A stretch of DNA of 64,000 nucleotides, taken from the NCBI GenBank assembly GCA_004794785.1, contig SJOL01008662.1, forward strand, positions 513,305-577,304, given 5' to 3'. The number at the start of each line of letters is the position of its first letter. The stretch's first letter is position 1. The notes beneath the pieces are model-generated. The model saw only the letters and a program-made list of their open reading frames with translations. It ran no database searches and was not told the origin of the DNA. Of the stretch, positions 22,465-40,618 are shown piece after piece. The position numbers and the translations under genes are program-made. This DNA is from Opisthorchis felineus. Its lineage: Eukaryota > Platyhelminthes > Trematoda > Opisthorchiida > Opisthorchiidae.

Positions 22465-25400
22465 ATCGATGAAAGTCTAGGGATGGTAATTGGCCCTCTT
22501 GGTCCTAGTTAGGACGCATGAACAAAATCGAATATACTTGTTTTTGTTCTGAATCCCATGGTCGCACGAAGCGAAAGAACTCTGCTACCCTGAGATATGC
22601 CTTATTCGATACGTTTTTCCTAAGTGAAATCTTATCGAAGTCACATAGAGAATAAAAAGAAATCTGCTGGGTAAGCGTTGGCTTCAAAACGTTTCTGATA
22701 AGACAGAATGGTGAATACTTGGCTACGCTGACGATACCATTCCGTCAGACGATCAGCAGTCCCAATAATGTACTCTAGTTAGGCTGTCTGAAGTAGACCG
22801 TTGTTTAGGCATGCTTTTTGCTTCCGAATTGCAAAACGTTACTCCGCGATATGCAATCTTGTTTTGCCAACTTCAGGCATCAAGTTGAAGAGTTTTGAAC
22901 TGTTGCTTGCTTTATATATCTTAGCAACCCCATCAGCTACAGTTGCACTATAGCAGATAAAGGCAATCAGCACGCTAACAAAGCGTAGTCAACATTTGAT
23001 GACTTGAATGATTTGTGGCGTCAAAAACTAGCTTCACCGAATCTGAAGGGGTTACTACACAATGCAGCTGTCAAAAAGTCTTATTTTGAGGTCGCGAGGT
23101 GCTCCTGAACATTTTTTCATTGTCACGTTGTTGCCTGAGTTGTTACTTGAATGATCTCATTTAAGATCACTTCCAGGTGGAAGATCGTCAACGTACTCAA
23201 GGAGATCATGTAGGTCAACTATGAAAAAGAATACTAAGGTACCTACTAAAAGTGGCGTAGTAACATATCTTCATCGCAATGTAGTAAAGTTGAATTCGGA
23301 TCAAAGAAACTTCTGCCATGGAATTCCTACTGGGTTTTATAATTGGATGAACAACAGGCCTCACACAACTTAGCTTCACGGGATCTGAACACATCTTTAC
23401 ATGTGGGGGATTAATTAGATAAGCAATTTGGCTATTCATAATAATTTGGATTGTTAGGACTCGGATGAACGTTGGCGAAGTCACTACTCAGTTAATGTCA
23501 TTCCTTGTCCACAAAACTCAGTTATGAAACCCCATCAGTTACAGGTTTCCCATTAAATTTAGGCTCAGCTTACATGAAAACACGACAAACTTCTAGAAGC
23601 ACCTTATATTTTGGAGCACACATAAGCATATAAATAATTTTGTTTTCTGAAGCACTCGCTTTATTGGCCCCAATTTTGAGCCACACTTTTAGTTTCCGCA
23701 GCTAGAGTCAACCAAGGCTCTTCAGGCACCAACAAGGAACCCAAGATCAAATAAAGGTGGTCAGCCCCGTAGTAGCGTTTTGCGTTCTTACATCATATCA
23801 CTTTCTTTTCAAATCATTTTCCGTTCCATCCGTTCTCAGCATGCGCGATAAAGCCGTGACGTAGAAAGTAGTGGGACGGCATGCGAACAACATGCCGAAA
23901 CTATTCCAACTGATGTGACAATATTACTCCTTTCATTCATCCACTTCTGCACTTGACACACCTTGATGAACACGATGAACACTTTGAAGACGAACATATG
24001 AGGAACACTTTTCTACTACCAGGTGTACTCAACACTTCGCAACCAGTATTTCGGTGCACGTCACTTAGACAAAGGAGCCCCGTTTTGTATCCGCTTATTG
24101 GTAGAAGGCTTACAGTGGTTTTCAACCCATCCTTCATATAGAGTCGGCTCCAGCGTCACTGTCATAGTTGTTTATCACGGTCATCCGACGTTCGCCATGA
24201 GATCTCTTCTCCTGCGCATCCAGCGGAGTCTATACCGCTTCCCAATTAAACTAGGCTATCGACTAGTTCTAGCTTGTCTCCAGTAGGGGGGTCTCAGTAG
24301 GGTGAACCCTGAATCAGGGTTTCTCATTTTGTGGCGGAGAAGCATAAATTACGCACAAACGCTAATCGACGGTGTGAAACAGCTTACATCTCTTAGGCAG
24401 AAGGAGAAATCAACATCAAATTCTTTACAAATCCCAAGTTGGTGTGCTCTCCCGTGAAAACAAATCGATTCCGTAATTTTATTCAGGTTCCAATGCATTT
24501 GAGCCGACCTCATTTGTCAAGAAAAATAGACAGTACAACAGTACGCTTTCTGACTTTTCATGTATCTCAATTGTGTAATCCCTTGCTTATTCCAACACAC
24601 TTCGCAGGAGTCCCACCACTCCAGTCAACTGAGTCCATAGTCACTCCGAAATTCAAGAGTCTACCAACTGTTTTCCTACAGCATTTGTGGCAAAGTTCCG
24701 GATCTTCAGAAACACCGAAAAAAAATCAGCCCGTCCTTCTGAGATGATTAGGGTCAGCGGCTTAGACGCAGCCGAAATGTGACTCAACCGACGATTGTTA
24801 CAGTGAGCGTCACAGGGAGCTTTGTTAAAGATAAAAACTACGGAGGATACAGAAAACACAGTCTCTTTCAGGTGGGATTGCTCAACGAAATATACCAGAG
24901 TATCAACCAAAGGTTGATGCACTGTTAATAACAGATCGTTCTGGTTGTACTGTTTCTGTGTTCACCCAGTGTATATGAATCCCCCCTTCCTTAAAACTCA
25001 CTTTCCACTGAAGTTTATCGGTTCTATAATACAGTGTTTCGCTTGTTTGTTATTCACTTTATCCCACATGTCGCTGCAAAGTTTTCACAAGTAAGCATCC
25101 TGGTTTTTATGGTTTTCGTCTTTTAACCTAGAATCGATCTGCCCAGTACTAAGAGCAGGTTCCGAGGCTTGGGGAGTTCTGTTGATACCTCGTGAAGAGG
25201 AGGGATATTGCTCCTTTCTGTAAAAGGCACTGAAATGTTATTTGGAAGTTCCGTGATTTGCAGTCGTCCTGATCTGACAAGGAAGATGCCCTTTGGATGC
25301 TAAGCCTCGGCCACTATTTCGCTTGTTACTTTCTTCATCTCCAAGAAATCGACCAAATGACGAAAAAGTTCGTGGTTCACGAACTACTCATGAGTAGGCC

Positions 25401-25885
25401 AGTTGTAATAGCTTTTCTTATGGAAGATCGGAATATGGGCCCTGACTTACCAGACAGCACTACAACGCATATTTATCACCAGGCCTTATGTGGTGCAACT
25501 AGTTGCTCTGGGGAGAGTGGACGCCAACAAACAGTACACGCACCAAATTTCCCTGGGTAATTTTGTATAAAATGTCTTTTCTGGATTGTTCAAGTTGCTG
25601 CTGTGTTCTGTGTATTACAAACTCCTTGAAAGATCTCACGCCCAGTGGATAGCACTTCGATACATATACCATTGCGGATACTAACACGTATGCATTTGTT
25701 CTTGGAGCCTGTCAAAGAGATATATATTATGGGTACTTTACTTGGCTGTGCTTACCGCCACTCGTAGCAAAATAAGTTTGGATAGTTTCAGTGGTGTCTG
25801 ACTTACCTAGTGATCAGTCAAGCAGTAGAACTCGCAGTGGATAACCAATGGTTACAGTGTCTACTTTTATTAAACAGCGCTACAC

Positions 25886-25985
25886 ATAAGGTTGCTGAAA
25901 ACTCTTCCACAGCTCGAGGCTTGTCGCACCCTTCTTGCCGCTCATCAGGTAGGCGCAGTCCCCAAGTTTCCACCAATCTTATGTT
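25886..25985 (-). repeat. Repeat copy Z of the second hammerhead-bearing family
   Basis: On the minus strand it reads TGGGGACTGCGCCTAC, then CTGATGA (plus 25942-25948), GCGGCAAGAAGGGTGC and the tail GAGTTTTCAGCAACCTTATG. It matches copy Y on both sides of the core but has lost a clean stem II pairing and the GTC. A dead copy inside the long gap below TTBK exon D. Confidence 0.6.
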
Positions 25986-28900
25986 CTAATTTTCGCTAGA
26001 AATGAGATTGAACTTGGTGTGCTATGAAGGCTAAAAATCTATATATTTAGATATATATAAAGAACATACACAAACGTTCCGTTAGTGCATAAACGGGTGG
26101 AACCTTGGCATTATGTGAGAATCCCTCCTGTGCGGAGAAATCTCATTTCTTGCATCAAAATACTTCAATTCATCACCGAAACCTTTTAAACTATCTGCAA
26201 ACCCGAGTAGGAAGAAATTATCCGGGGCTTTTGGTAGCGAAATAGAAGGAAGCACCAGCGCCTTGGTAAGCCTACTCCTAAAGTGGGTAGTTAGCCCTCT
26301 CGAACCCCATTTCAACTTCTTCCTTGCTTACAACGTTTTCAAGTATCCCCTCTGATTATGCGAGTCGAGACTGCAGCTGAATACTTTGACTTGAATTGCG
26401 TATTTACTTGTTTTGCCATGTTTTTCAAGAGGATATAAAGGTAGATATGTCCGCGGAAGATGGATGACACTAATTATTGCTCGCGTTTTGAGGACACGGC
26501 TGACGTCTTAGAATACAAAGATTTAATTAACTGGGTGAATGGGAGTGGTTCTGGCCTGTACCCAAAACACCTTCCCTGATATGAATTCACGATTAGATTG
26601 GTTTTCAAGTAATACTGCGAATATTTGGATGATTGAAACTAAGAAGGTAACTAAACAAGAAAAAATACTCCTATACACCAAAAGTTTAACCAACTAAATT
26701 GGCTAGAATGTGCAAGGTATTGGAGGGAGGCGAGAAACCAGAACTACGAAACTATGTGAGCACCCTGAATATTGACCTGTAATTGGCTGGTAGTCATCCA
26801 AGAACAACTGTCCCTTGTTCGTGGATGTTTGTTTAACCAGGATTAGATGAGAAATGAAGAGGTGAAGATTATTTTTAAAGAATTTAACTCAGATAAAACC
26901 CGGCAAAACCAATTTATCAATGAACTTTCAAGCATGTCAATTCGCTTCAAGCTAAATGCCAGCTGAGGTGAACTAAAAATAAATCTACCTCTGCCCGGAT
27001 AGGATGAACCAGTTCAGTTTGCATAACACCCAGAGTCCAGGCTAACCTTTTCGGCCTATTTGAGCTACATGAATCATACAGTATTCAAGCTTTGCCCCTA
27101 TCTTTTTTCTAACAAAGCACCACTAATTTCTGGATCTTCCGTTCTTAAGATATAACTGCTGGTTTCGTTCACGTAATTCTGGCCTTCTGACATTAAAAGT
27201 CTGACAAGCAGTTACCAAGTCGACGTTAGGTTCAGACGACGAAGGCTCATGAATATCTGTGCACATTTCTCCCTAATAAAACTACGAGATCAAAGTCCCC
27301 ATACCGACAGCTAAAAATGACTTTCTAGATTAATGAAAATGAAATTAAGAGGAATTGCCAAAGTGTTCTAATGATCCAAAGGGCACGTATTTCCGTATTT
27401 GAGGAAAGGCTTTCTCAAACTATTCGGAGGTTCGAAAGCAACCTAAAACATTCACCTTACAGCAGAAAAAGTCGTTTTTATACCTTCTAAAGAACGACGT
27501 AAACAGGTTATTGTGTTTCTGGAATTTTTAATTCCTGCCTTCCACCAGTAACCAACAAGAGGAATCGCAATCACGTTGTGGATAAAGACAGGACCTGAGA
27601 GGAATGCATCACACGTCTTTGGATTCAGGTTCGTCAGGGTCTGTGAGTTCGTTTGGCAGCTACTAATGCGTTTTAGCAATTATAAGCAAATCGGTTTCGT
27701 CGAATCCCGCGCTGCTGTTGGCAGAAAACACACGCTTGGCTTCTGGAAACAAAATTAGATTTAGGTATATAATAATAAGCTAGACAAAGCTTAATAAATT
27801 CTAGTTCTGTTCTGGAAGTTAATCAATTTCCGTTTGTGTATGTGGGATTTCCATCCGATCAGCGGACCGTCGGAGACTTAAAGAATAGATTATGGTGTTA
27901 CGTGTAATTAATCTGATCTAGTGGATGACGCAAACACCGCAGTCGGTAGATAATATTAGAAACTTTACTACCCAAATAAGACCTTCAAACAATCCACACA
28001 TATCACATATCGACAGAGAGCGAAAATCATGCCACTTTTCGGGTTTTTTTCGGGTGTCACACTTCTGTGACGAGAAACAGGACAAACTTACGTGAACTAA
28101 TAAGTTTTCGGACGTTTTCAATTGACATGCTTTTGTCCTCATTGTCTGGAAATGGAAGCACCTCTGTTAACGAACGACTCTTCTCTGCTATTCGACGTAT
28201 TGCCCAGCTTCTGCAATCAGTCAGTCTACTTGCGTTAATTTACCCAGTCGAAATATATATCCATACAAAAAACGTAAGTGCTATAGGCAGTGAATAGCAC
28301 TCTTTATTTTGAAAATTAACGTAGGCATTATGGTGGCCACAAAGTTGAAGAGCAGCTGACATTATTCATAAAAATCAAAACGCTCAGAAAGATATGTTAC
28401 TTTGGGTCAAGCAACAGAAATATCATGTTTACTACTCGCGGTCTACTGGCGAGTAGACCAGAGTTGTGCAAAACATGAATACATACTTAAAAATGACGGA
28501 AATACCGAAATAATGCGGACATTCAGAATTTATAACGAGGATGTGTGCTGTCTCCTAGCACCATTAAGTATACTGTGATATGTCGTGGTTGCAGTTTTCA
28601 TGTAGTCTGCTGAACACTTTCATCTTACCAAGATTTTTACCGTTTGTACACTTCATATAGGAGTTGGCTTTCTTATAAAGGTATCCACTATAAAAGAGTA
28701 CTAATAATATTTAGCAAAATGGAAGCAAATCACGGGGTTTACAAAATAGGCAAGTTCTTGCCCAAAATGCCGAAAATGTGTTTCTGGTTGCATTTGTGTA
28801 AGCATATGTTTGAGGTGTTTCGGTTGTTTGTCAGCGGTTTCCAAATTTTCATAGTAATGTTTGGCTGTAGTGCGTTGTGCTTACCGATTATAGAGAAATG

Positions 28901-29223
28901 TATATGCATGCCGTTGAAGCCACTCCTAGCGACGTTCAAGCACATCCGTGTTTTTTTACCACTTCTTGTGCAAAAAACCGGGAAACCAAAAAAGACACCT
29001 CGCCTGAGGCGGTGAACTAAAGAAAGAGGACCAAAGACAATTAGAAGGTTAGAAAAAGGCCTACAATCTTGCAGATTTTGTAGTTTCTCGGTTGAATTCG
29101 GTGATATAGAAAAGAAACTACCCTGCAATTTCTTGTGTAACACAGTTTGTATCGGAAGACTGTCACGAATGTAATATGAGTGAAGAGTGATCAGAATCTC
29201 CACAGTTTCGGTTTTTCATTTAC

Positions 29224-29946
29224 AGGCTTCCCCGAATTAGCCTGCCTGTGGAATGTATGGTAAAACTGCACTGGTGTTTGAATTCGGGAACCGTACGGAA
29301 CGTTGGGATTGGAAAGCGTGTTGGAGCTTCCACCATACATTTTCCGAGAAAGCGGTCTGGGGTACGCACTGCCGACAAAACCAGATCCAAAATCCGCTGA
29401 GCTATCTTGTCCACTGTGGTTAGTAAACCTGTCTGCCGAATGAGGTCGGACAACAGGAGGATGCCAAAACATGCCATTTGAATTTGCGGTTGTCGTAACC
29501 ATAGAAGAGGTTCTCTCATCTGCAGCACTCGACCCGCTGTTTTTTCGTGACCTAGACCGTCCGGCACGAAGTGTTTCAGTTAATCGTTTGCCTAAAGGTA
29601 TAATGAGTTCAGTAAGTGATTGTCCAAATGATCCATGCTGTTGCTGTGGGGTGTTTTTGTGTAGCGTTGGGAAAATTGAGTCTTGTGCATTTGAACCATC
29701 TAATGTGCTTCTTCCAGACCTCGATCCCAAGGCAGATGATGACCGCGGAGTAACTCTTGGCGGTCTCGAGGCAATGTAGTGAGCAACGCTGGGTCTAGTT
29801 GTAAACGTTACGTTGGCAGCATTCGTGTTCGAAGTAGAACTTATTCGTCCCGTGTTCTGATTGAAAATATCATTTTCCTCTAAAGTTCTTGTTTTTATAA
29901 AGAATTGGGGATTTGACATAGTTGGCATTCTGTTCGACTGTTGATT
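29224..29946 (-). CDS. TTBK: Tau-tubulin kinase, exon D: Ser/Arg-rich C-terminal region
   Basis: Joined to exon C in phase 0. It starts N-Q-Q-S-N-R and encodes 241 residues (1235-1475). The region is low-complexity, with an SR-like stretch AGRSRSRKNSGSSAADER and many Ser, Thr and Asn. There are two possible ends. The frame reads CCT|GTAAAT at 29223, a fair donor in phase 0, after which splicing could lead to the block at 20.5 kb. If that site is not used, the frame continues for ten codons (ending KPKLWRF) to a TGA at 29191-29193, giving a 1485-residue protein. The first AATAAA I see downstream on this strand is at 28308-28303. The sequence alone does not decide between them. Confidence 0.8.
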
Positions 29947-30255
29947 CTGTCAACCGAAAAATGGAAGAATTTATTACTAACCAAAGGTTACTCAGTTTTG
30001 GAGAGGTCATATACTTATACCTATTTATATAATAACAGAATATGCCGCTCAGTTTACTTCTGTTAATCCTGACGTCAAATCCCAAACCTTCTGAACTTAT
30101 ACACTGGTGTGTCATAATGCAAATTGCGCTGAACATGACAATCGCAAGATCCTTTCCTTGGTGACCAGCCCGTTTCAATATCCTTCCTGCTTTAACACTA
30201 ATGACACTGCGAGAAACCAAACTCAACTGACCGAACATCCTGGAATATCACTCAC
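29947..30255 (-). other. TTBK intron between exons C and D
   Basis: Short intron of 309 bp from GTGAGT to TTTTTCGGTTGACAG, phase 0. The pyrimidine-rich stretch lies just before the acceptor. Nothing else is seen in it. Confidence 0.75.
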
Positions 30256-31655
30256 CTGCTTCACAGTAGATTCAGTCGTGTTGTTCATATTCATCGTCTT
30301 TGGCTGCGTCGATATAGCAGTCCTGGATAATAATCCGTTCGGGGCACCTTGCCTGCCTTTCCTGTCAGTTGCGTTGAAAAATATGTGGGACCCTTCGTAA
30401 ATCGGTTCTTCTGTATTCACGCAGGTTGATCGGAGTGATCGGTTGAGTGCATGTCCCGTTAGCTCAGGCTGTAGGGCTTTGTGTGCCGGTGGAATAATTG
30501 AACTTTTCACCGTTAACTTATTCTGGGACACCTGCTTCCGTCTATTCACGTTCAGCTTCGATAGGTAATCTGTGGTGCCTAAGTTGTTACATGGACCGAA
30601 AACAGTGGTACCGCTCCTTAATTTGGTATCACTGGTGCAGATATTCTTCTGGGGGAGGAACTTGGCCTCCAGGCTAGTGACGCATTTCGGTTCGGACACA
30701 CCATTTGAAGGACGATCATTTGAATCCAGAAAAGCGTCCCCGATATGCTCCGTGGGGTCACCAGTTTGAAAGCATACACTTCGTCGCTTTCGGGGTAACG
30801 GTTTTGGTTTGCTTATCGGTTCGAAATCATCCTCATCAAAAGGACGGTTATCGTTTCCGTTTTCCAAACCTTTTTTCTCTTCGAAAAACACCAGATTCGT
30901 GGTTGACTCACTCCTGGCCTGGTTCTGTGCCTCTGAAGTGAGCTGTCTATCTACAGTAAGGGTCGGCCTCTGGCTTGTTAAATTTCTGCGGGGTACAGTC
31001 AGGAAAGTATGACGTTGTTTGGAGCTTGGTTGCGCCAGGTTCGTCATTGAAAGACGTAAGAAAGGAGATGCGTAATGTGGTTCTGACATTCGCGGTCGGG
31101 TTTGCGACGGTGTATCACTGGACGTTCTGAGGCCTTTTAATTCAGCACTTGAAGCAGACTCTTTCCCATCCTGTTCGCCCAGTAATAGTACCGTCTTTGT
31201 ATCGAGGACTGGTCGTCCACTCAGCGGTGATGACAAGGGCCGCGTAGGTATTGTGTCCTTCTCTTGTTCAGCAAGGACTCTCTGGTTAGGGTTGACAGGT
31301 GTGTTGTCATAACCAGATCCTGCTATTAGACCGTGACCCGTCTGTTCTTTATGTTTGGCTAAAAGATTTTGAATGATGGCTTGGATTTTTTCACGTGGAT
31401 TCAGATCCAGAGTATCCGGACTGCCTCTGGTGATTGAGTATTCTTTGGTAACAGCAATCTTTTTCTCACCAGGCTCGGCCTGGGCCTTATAATCTGTTGA
31501 AGCAGTTGTCTTTCCTATGGATTTGCTTTTCTCTTTTGTGAACAGCGGAGATTTCCGTTGCAGTTCTCTGCCTAAACAACGGGGCTTGTCGACTGTTTGC
31601 TTAACTTCCTCTCCAGGTTTTTCAGCCATTTGGCGATCAGTATTTTTTGATCGAC
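30256..31655 (-). CDS. TTBK: Tau-tubulin kinase, exon C: basic, Ser-rich tail
   Basis: Joined to exon B in phase 1, the split codon giving Ser768. It encodes residues 769-1234 and ends AAGCAG|GTGAGT, phase 0. No folded domain is evident. It is rich in Lys, Arg, Ser, Thr and Pro, as expected of the long unstructured tail of TTBK1/2, which targets the kinase to microtubules and cilia. Two short motifs stand out. SKPKPLPRKRRSV (PRKRR at 1055-1059) is a basic cluster that could act as a nuclear signal or microtubule contact. SSIIPPAHK contains S-I-I-P (1153-1156, bases 30490-30501), which fits the SxIP motif used to bind EB1 in vertebrate TTBKs. The function of both is inferred from motif form. 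Confidence 0.85.
30490..30501 (-). other. Candidate EB1-binding SxIP motif
   Basis: Encodes S-I-I-P in a Lys-containing, Pro-following context (TVKSSIIPPAHK). Vertebrate TTBK1/2 bind the plus-end protein EB1 through SxIP motifs in their tails. A short motif like this also arises by chance, so the call is tentative. Confidence 0.4.
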
Positions 31656-34072
31656 CTGAAAAAAACCACAGACGAATTTCATTTGTCACTCAAATGGCTG
31701 TTGTTTAGTAAGTGATCTGGTTATTAATGCGCAAGCGATTGACTGATTGTGGGTGCAGAACCTCTGAACTTTCAGAACGAAAAGTTACCGGAGCATGCGG
31801 TTATTTCAAGCCTAATAGTTGTCTGGATGATCTTGGCCGATTAATCGATAACAGATAAAACTGACGTGACTGCACCAGCTACATAGTGTGATAAATTATA
31901 CTCTGACGCAGCTCTCCAGTTTCACTCTTGGGTATCCATGGCAGCCGGTGATGCACGCAGACTGAGTGTGTGCAAAACAAGTGGTCCTATATATTGTATA
32001 TATAGTAAACATGGGCAGCTTAAAGGTCTAGTTGCTATGGTATCACTTTCATCACTAAGATCCCCATATATACTAACGTACACCCTAAAAACGATGTGGG
32101 AACCTGAGAGAGGATAGAACAGGTCTACTAACAGATGGCTCTGTCGAACTGTCTCTCTGGTCTCATTGTTCCGTGGTCTGTGAGCGTTCGTTCTTCTTTG
32201 ATTTTTGCTTGTTAAATTGCGCACTTTTGCTTGTCACTCCCTCAAGTTATGGATTACTGCACAGAATTAAACAGCCTATGCAAGTGAACTTTGAAAAGTA
32301 TGACAGTGAAGGCCAAATCACTCGTTATGTGAAACCGGAAACTCAAACTTCTCACTGATTTGTTCATTCCGTTGACGGCACCTTAAATTTTCAGCTAAGT
32401 TGAAGAGCGGATACCCTTGAGACAAAAGTTTCCATCCCCTTCTAAAAAACCATAAGCAGCTGAGAAAATCCTTATTTTCGGTAAATCCCCTGTTTACTTC
32501 TTCATCTAATTCAACTGATTAGAATGATAGTTTCAAATGCTTTATACTGAAGATCAGCATGGCCTTCCACAAACTGCACTCTACACTCATAACTTTCCTT
32601 GTTTTCATTGCTTTATGAAATTTCTGTGCAAAAGCTGGATAATAATCTTTTGATACACTTGTTGGGACTGGCCATCATTTTCTATAAATGCATAGCAAAA
32701 AACACTACATAATTTGTTGCACAACCACTGTGAGGAAAAATACGCCTAGAGTAGTGAGTTCCTCGGACAAGAATTTTTCGATTAGTGAAATGACAGTAAA
32801 ATCTTGGCAAGACTAAGTCCTAATCCTGTGAGAAACACCTAAGGCTCGGGACACTACTAGTTGACCCTGACAGTCTTGCCGTGTAAGATGAAACACATTT
32901 CTCGTTGCTATGACCCTAACATAGCTGTCGTCAACAAACAATCGCATACGGGTTAATAAAAACTGATCATTTATTTCTACCTGTGAAGCAAATTACATCC
33001 GGAATGAAAGAGCATCTGTAACGGTTACGTTACCCGTATGCATTCGCGGCAAACAAACACGTTACACTAGCTTACTGAGGCCTGTATGTGTGTGAGCAGT
33101 CAAAGACCAAGAATTGCCAAGCTGGGCGAACGAGCCAGTACTCAGAAGATTATTTTGGCTCATCTGCTGTTCACTGCTACTGTGTGATATATATATGGCT
33201 TTCTGCGCTCGACTGAGGCCAAAATGAAAAATTCCAAAACTACCTGAATACCAGCCACTTTCTCGTCCGGTGGGAATTTTAAGAGAAATCGTCAAGTTCT
33301 CAATGATTATCCACTTAATTCATTTTGGTAAAAATGAATTTTAAGTCAGATGGGTTGGTTTTAGGTGAGTTTTGGTATGTGGCTGCTGAAGTCAGACATT
33401 TAGTATGAAGTTGGAGGGAGTGATTGGAAAGTTTAGGACTCATTCGATTGAGTCAGCTTGATGCACGACGTGGTTGACAAGCATCCGACACGGACTTCCC
33501 AGTAAATCGTGGTTGAGCCACTAGACGGTCGCACATTGTTGGTGTGCAAAGCTAAATGTGATGCTACATGCAAGCTCGAAGGACCGACATTAACACAAGG
33601 AATAAAATCGCTTCGCACAGCTTATCCGCCCCTCAAGCTGTTCGCATTCATGAGTAATATACCTCGCACTATAGAATGTAAGGGCTTCGGGTATCTGAAC
33701 ACTTTTATCATATTTCAAGGAATACCATGCCTTGATAGGTACCATCTGAAATATTATGACTACCTTTTAGTTCTTGTGAAGTAGAAAATTTTAGTAATGG
33801 TGACCATATTGGTGTGGCATACATAAAAATTCAGTGAATCGGCAATTTAGTTGTGGGTGAGATATGATGGTCTTCCAGTGTACGAAGCCACTCATAAAAT
33901 TGACTATTTGCTTTCAGAGACGGAATTTTCAGACTTTTCTCACCCACAGCCCCATTTTTACGTCCAACCTAAAAAGTGTGTTGACTAAATAGTATCAGCT
34001 GCCCATGGAACATCTAGGATGCTGAAAAGCGATGTGCACTTTCATGAAATTTAGCAGGCGCATCCCACTTAC
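31656..34072 (-). other. TTBK intron between exons B and C
   Basis: Intron of 2417 bp from GTAAGT to TTTTTTTCAG, phase 1. A frame at about 33062-33295 has an AG before it and a GTAAGC after it, but entering in phase 1 it hits stops, so it cannot be a cassette exon of this transcript. No repeat or RNA gene is seen. Confidence 0.75.
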
Positions 34073-35369
34073 TGTCTATTAAAGGTGATGGGTTGAGTGA
34101 TTCCACAATGGAATCGTTTTGAATCTCCACGGGGACAGAGTCCTTCTTTGATGATAATTGCGTTAATGAGGCGTTGGGTCCTCGTTCAACCGGAACCAAA
34201 TTGTTCATTGTCTTTTCGGCAGATGGACGCGACAAATCTGCTTCGTGTTTCACAGCATGTTGACTGGTGGCCCACTTTAAGTTAGCTGATATTTCATTCG
34301 GCGATTCTGTTTCTTTATCGTCTCCTCGAGAGGTTTCGCTTCGAATATCAACGTAGCAGGTCCTATTGTTTTGTAGCAACAGCGTCTCGATTGATCGGTT
34401 TGCTGTATCTAATGCCATGTCCTCCACTATCGCAGCATCGCTTCTTTCCGGACAACCTGCTCGTGATCGATTAACGCTCCGAGACTTTCGAGCTAAGTAA
34501 TTAGAGGTCCCACCACGAGGTTTCAGCGTATTTAATGGTCTTCGAAGTGTAGCATTATCATTTGCACTTTCCAAAGCGTGTTTTGATGTTGGGGGCCGCA
34601 GAGTGCTGGGACAGAATCCAACTTGAGCCACTTGTTTTATATTCTCGTTTGAGCTGCTTCGTTTAACTGGCGTTCTGCAGTGTAGCCTTTGAGGTTCCGG
34701 TCGATTACTTGCATGGGCGACAACTCCAGCGATTCCTTGTTCCCAGTCATACATATCACTTGGCTGTATTCCATTGTCTTTTAACCAGGAGTAGAGGACG
34801 TCTGCAAGCCCCTTGTAATCCGGTTTACTTTTGTAATCGAGAGATGGTAAATGTGACGTCCACTTGTTGGTAATCGCATGTGGCAGTCCCGATTTTATCG
34901 CAAGTTCTTTATTATCCATAGCTAACTTCATTTGGCCGACAAGCTCCTTATCGCGAATACGTCGCCACGGCAATTGTCCGGCGACAAATTCAACCATAAC
35001 GTAAAAAAGAGACCAGATATCATCACGTCGGCCCAAATCACGATGTTCATGTGCATTGACTGAAGCGTAGCGTACTGTTCCACGAAATCCTGCAACTGGT
35101 CGAGGGTTGCGCACCTCTGTGCCTGGACCATTCACTGTATAGGGACGGGCTAAGCCAAAATCAACAACGACCACCTGTAATTGACCTGGCAAACTGCTGT
35201 TCCTTGAACGCTGTACCGTAAAATTGGAAGGCTTTACATCTCTGTGCAAAAAACCGGCCTCATGAAGGGTACGCAAAGCATCCAAACACTGGATCACGAT
35301 TCGCAGAGCAGTACCGAGAGAAAAATTGGAGTTCGGTACTAGCCTTCTAAGTTCAGCTAAATTCTTGCC
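34073..35369 (-). CDS. TTBK: Tau-tubulin kinase, exon B: kinase C-lobe and start of tail
   Basis: Continues exon A in phase 0 after the acceptor TTACAG|GGC, giving 432 residues plus one base. The catalytic core is complete. FLHRDVKPSNF holds the catalytic D379, K381 and N384. VVVVDFGLARP holds the metal-binding D405. AGFRGTVRYASVNAH is the CK1/TTBK activation and substrate segment, with SVN in place of the APE motif of most kinases. GRRDDIWSLFYVMVEF and GQLPWRRIRDKE follow, and the domain ends near DWEQG at about residue 545. All catalytic residues are present, so an active kinase is expected. From about 550 on, the sequence is low-complexity tail. The exon ends ATAGACA|GTAAGT, phase 1. If unspliced, the frame runs on to a TAG at 34014. 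Confidence 0.93.
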
Positions 35370-40615
<5,246 letters not shown>

Positions 40616-40618
40616 TCA

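Noticed and set aside
24299..24330. Small palindrome around GAACCCTGAATCAGGGTTT
   Set aside because: Short isolated hairpin with no associated element or gene end.
28644..29203. Overlapping frames of 123 (plus) and 154 (minus) codons
   Set aside because: They are mirror images in a low-complexity region, with no splice signals or motifs; likely the 3' UTR or intron below exon D.
33062..33295. Possible cassette exon between TTBK exons B and C
   Set aside because: Entering in phase 1 from exon B gives early stops for every AG tried, so it cannot belong to this transcript.
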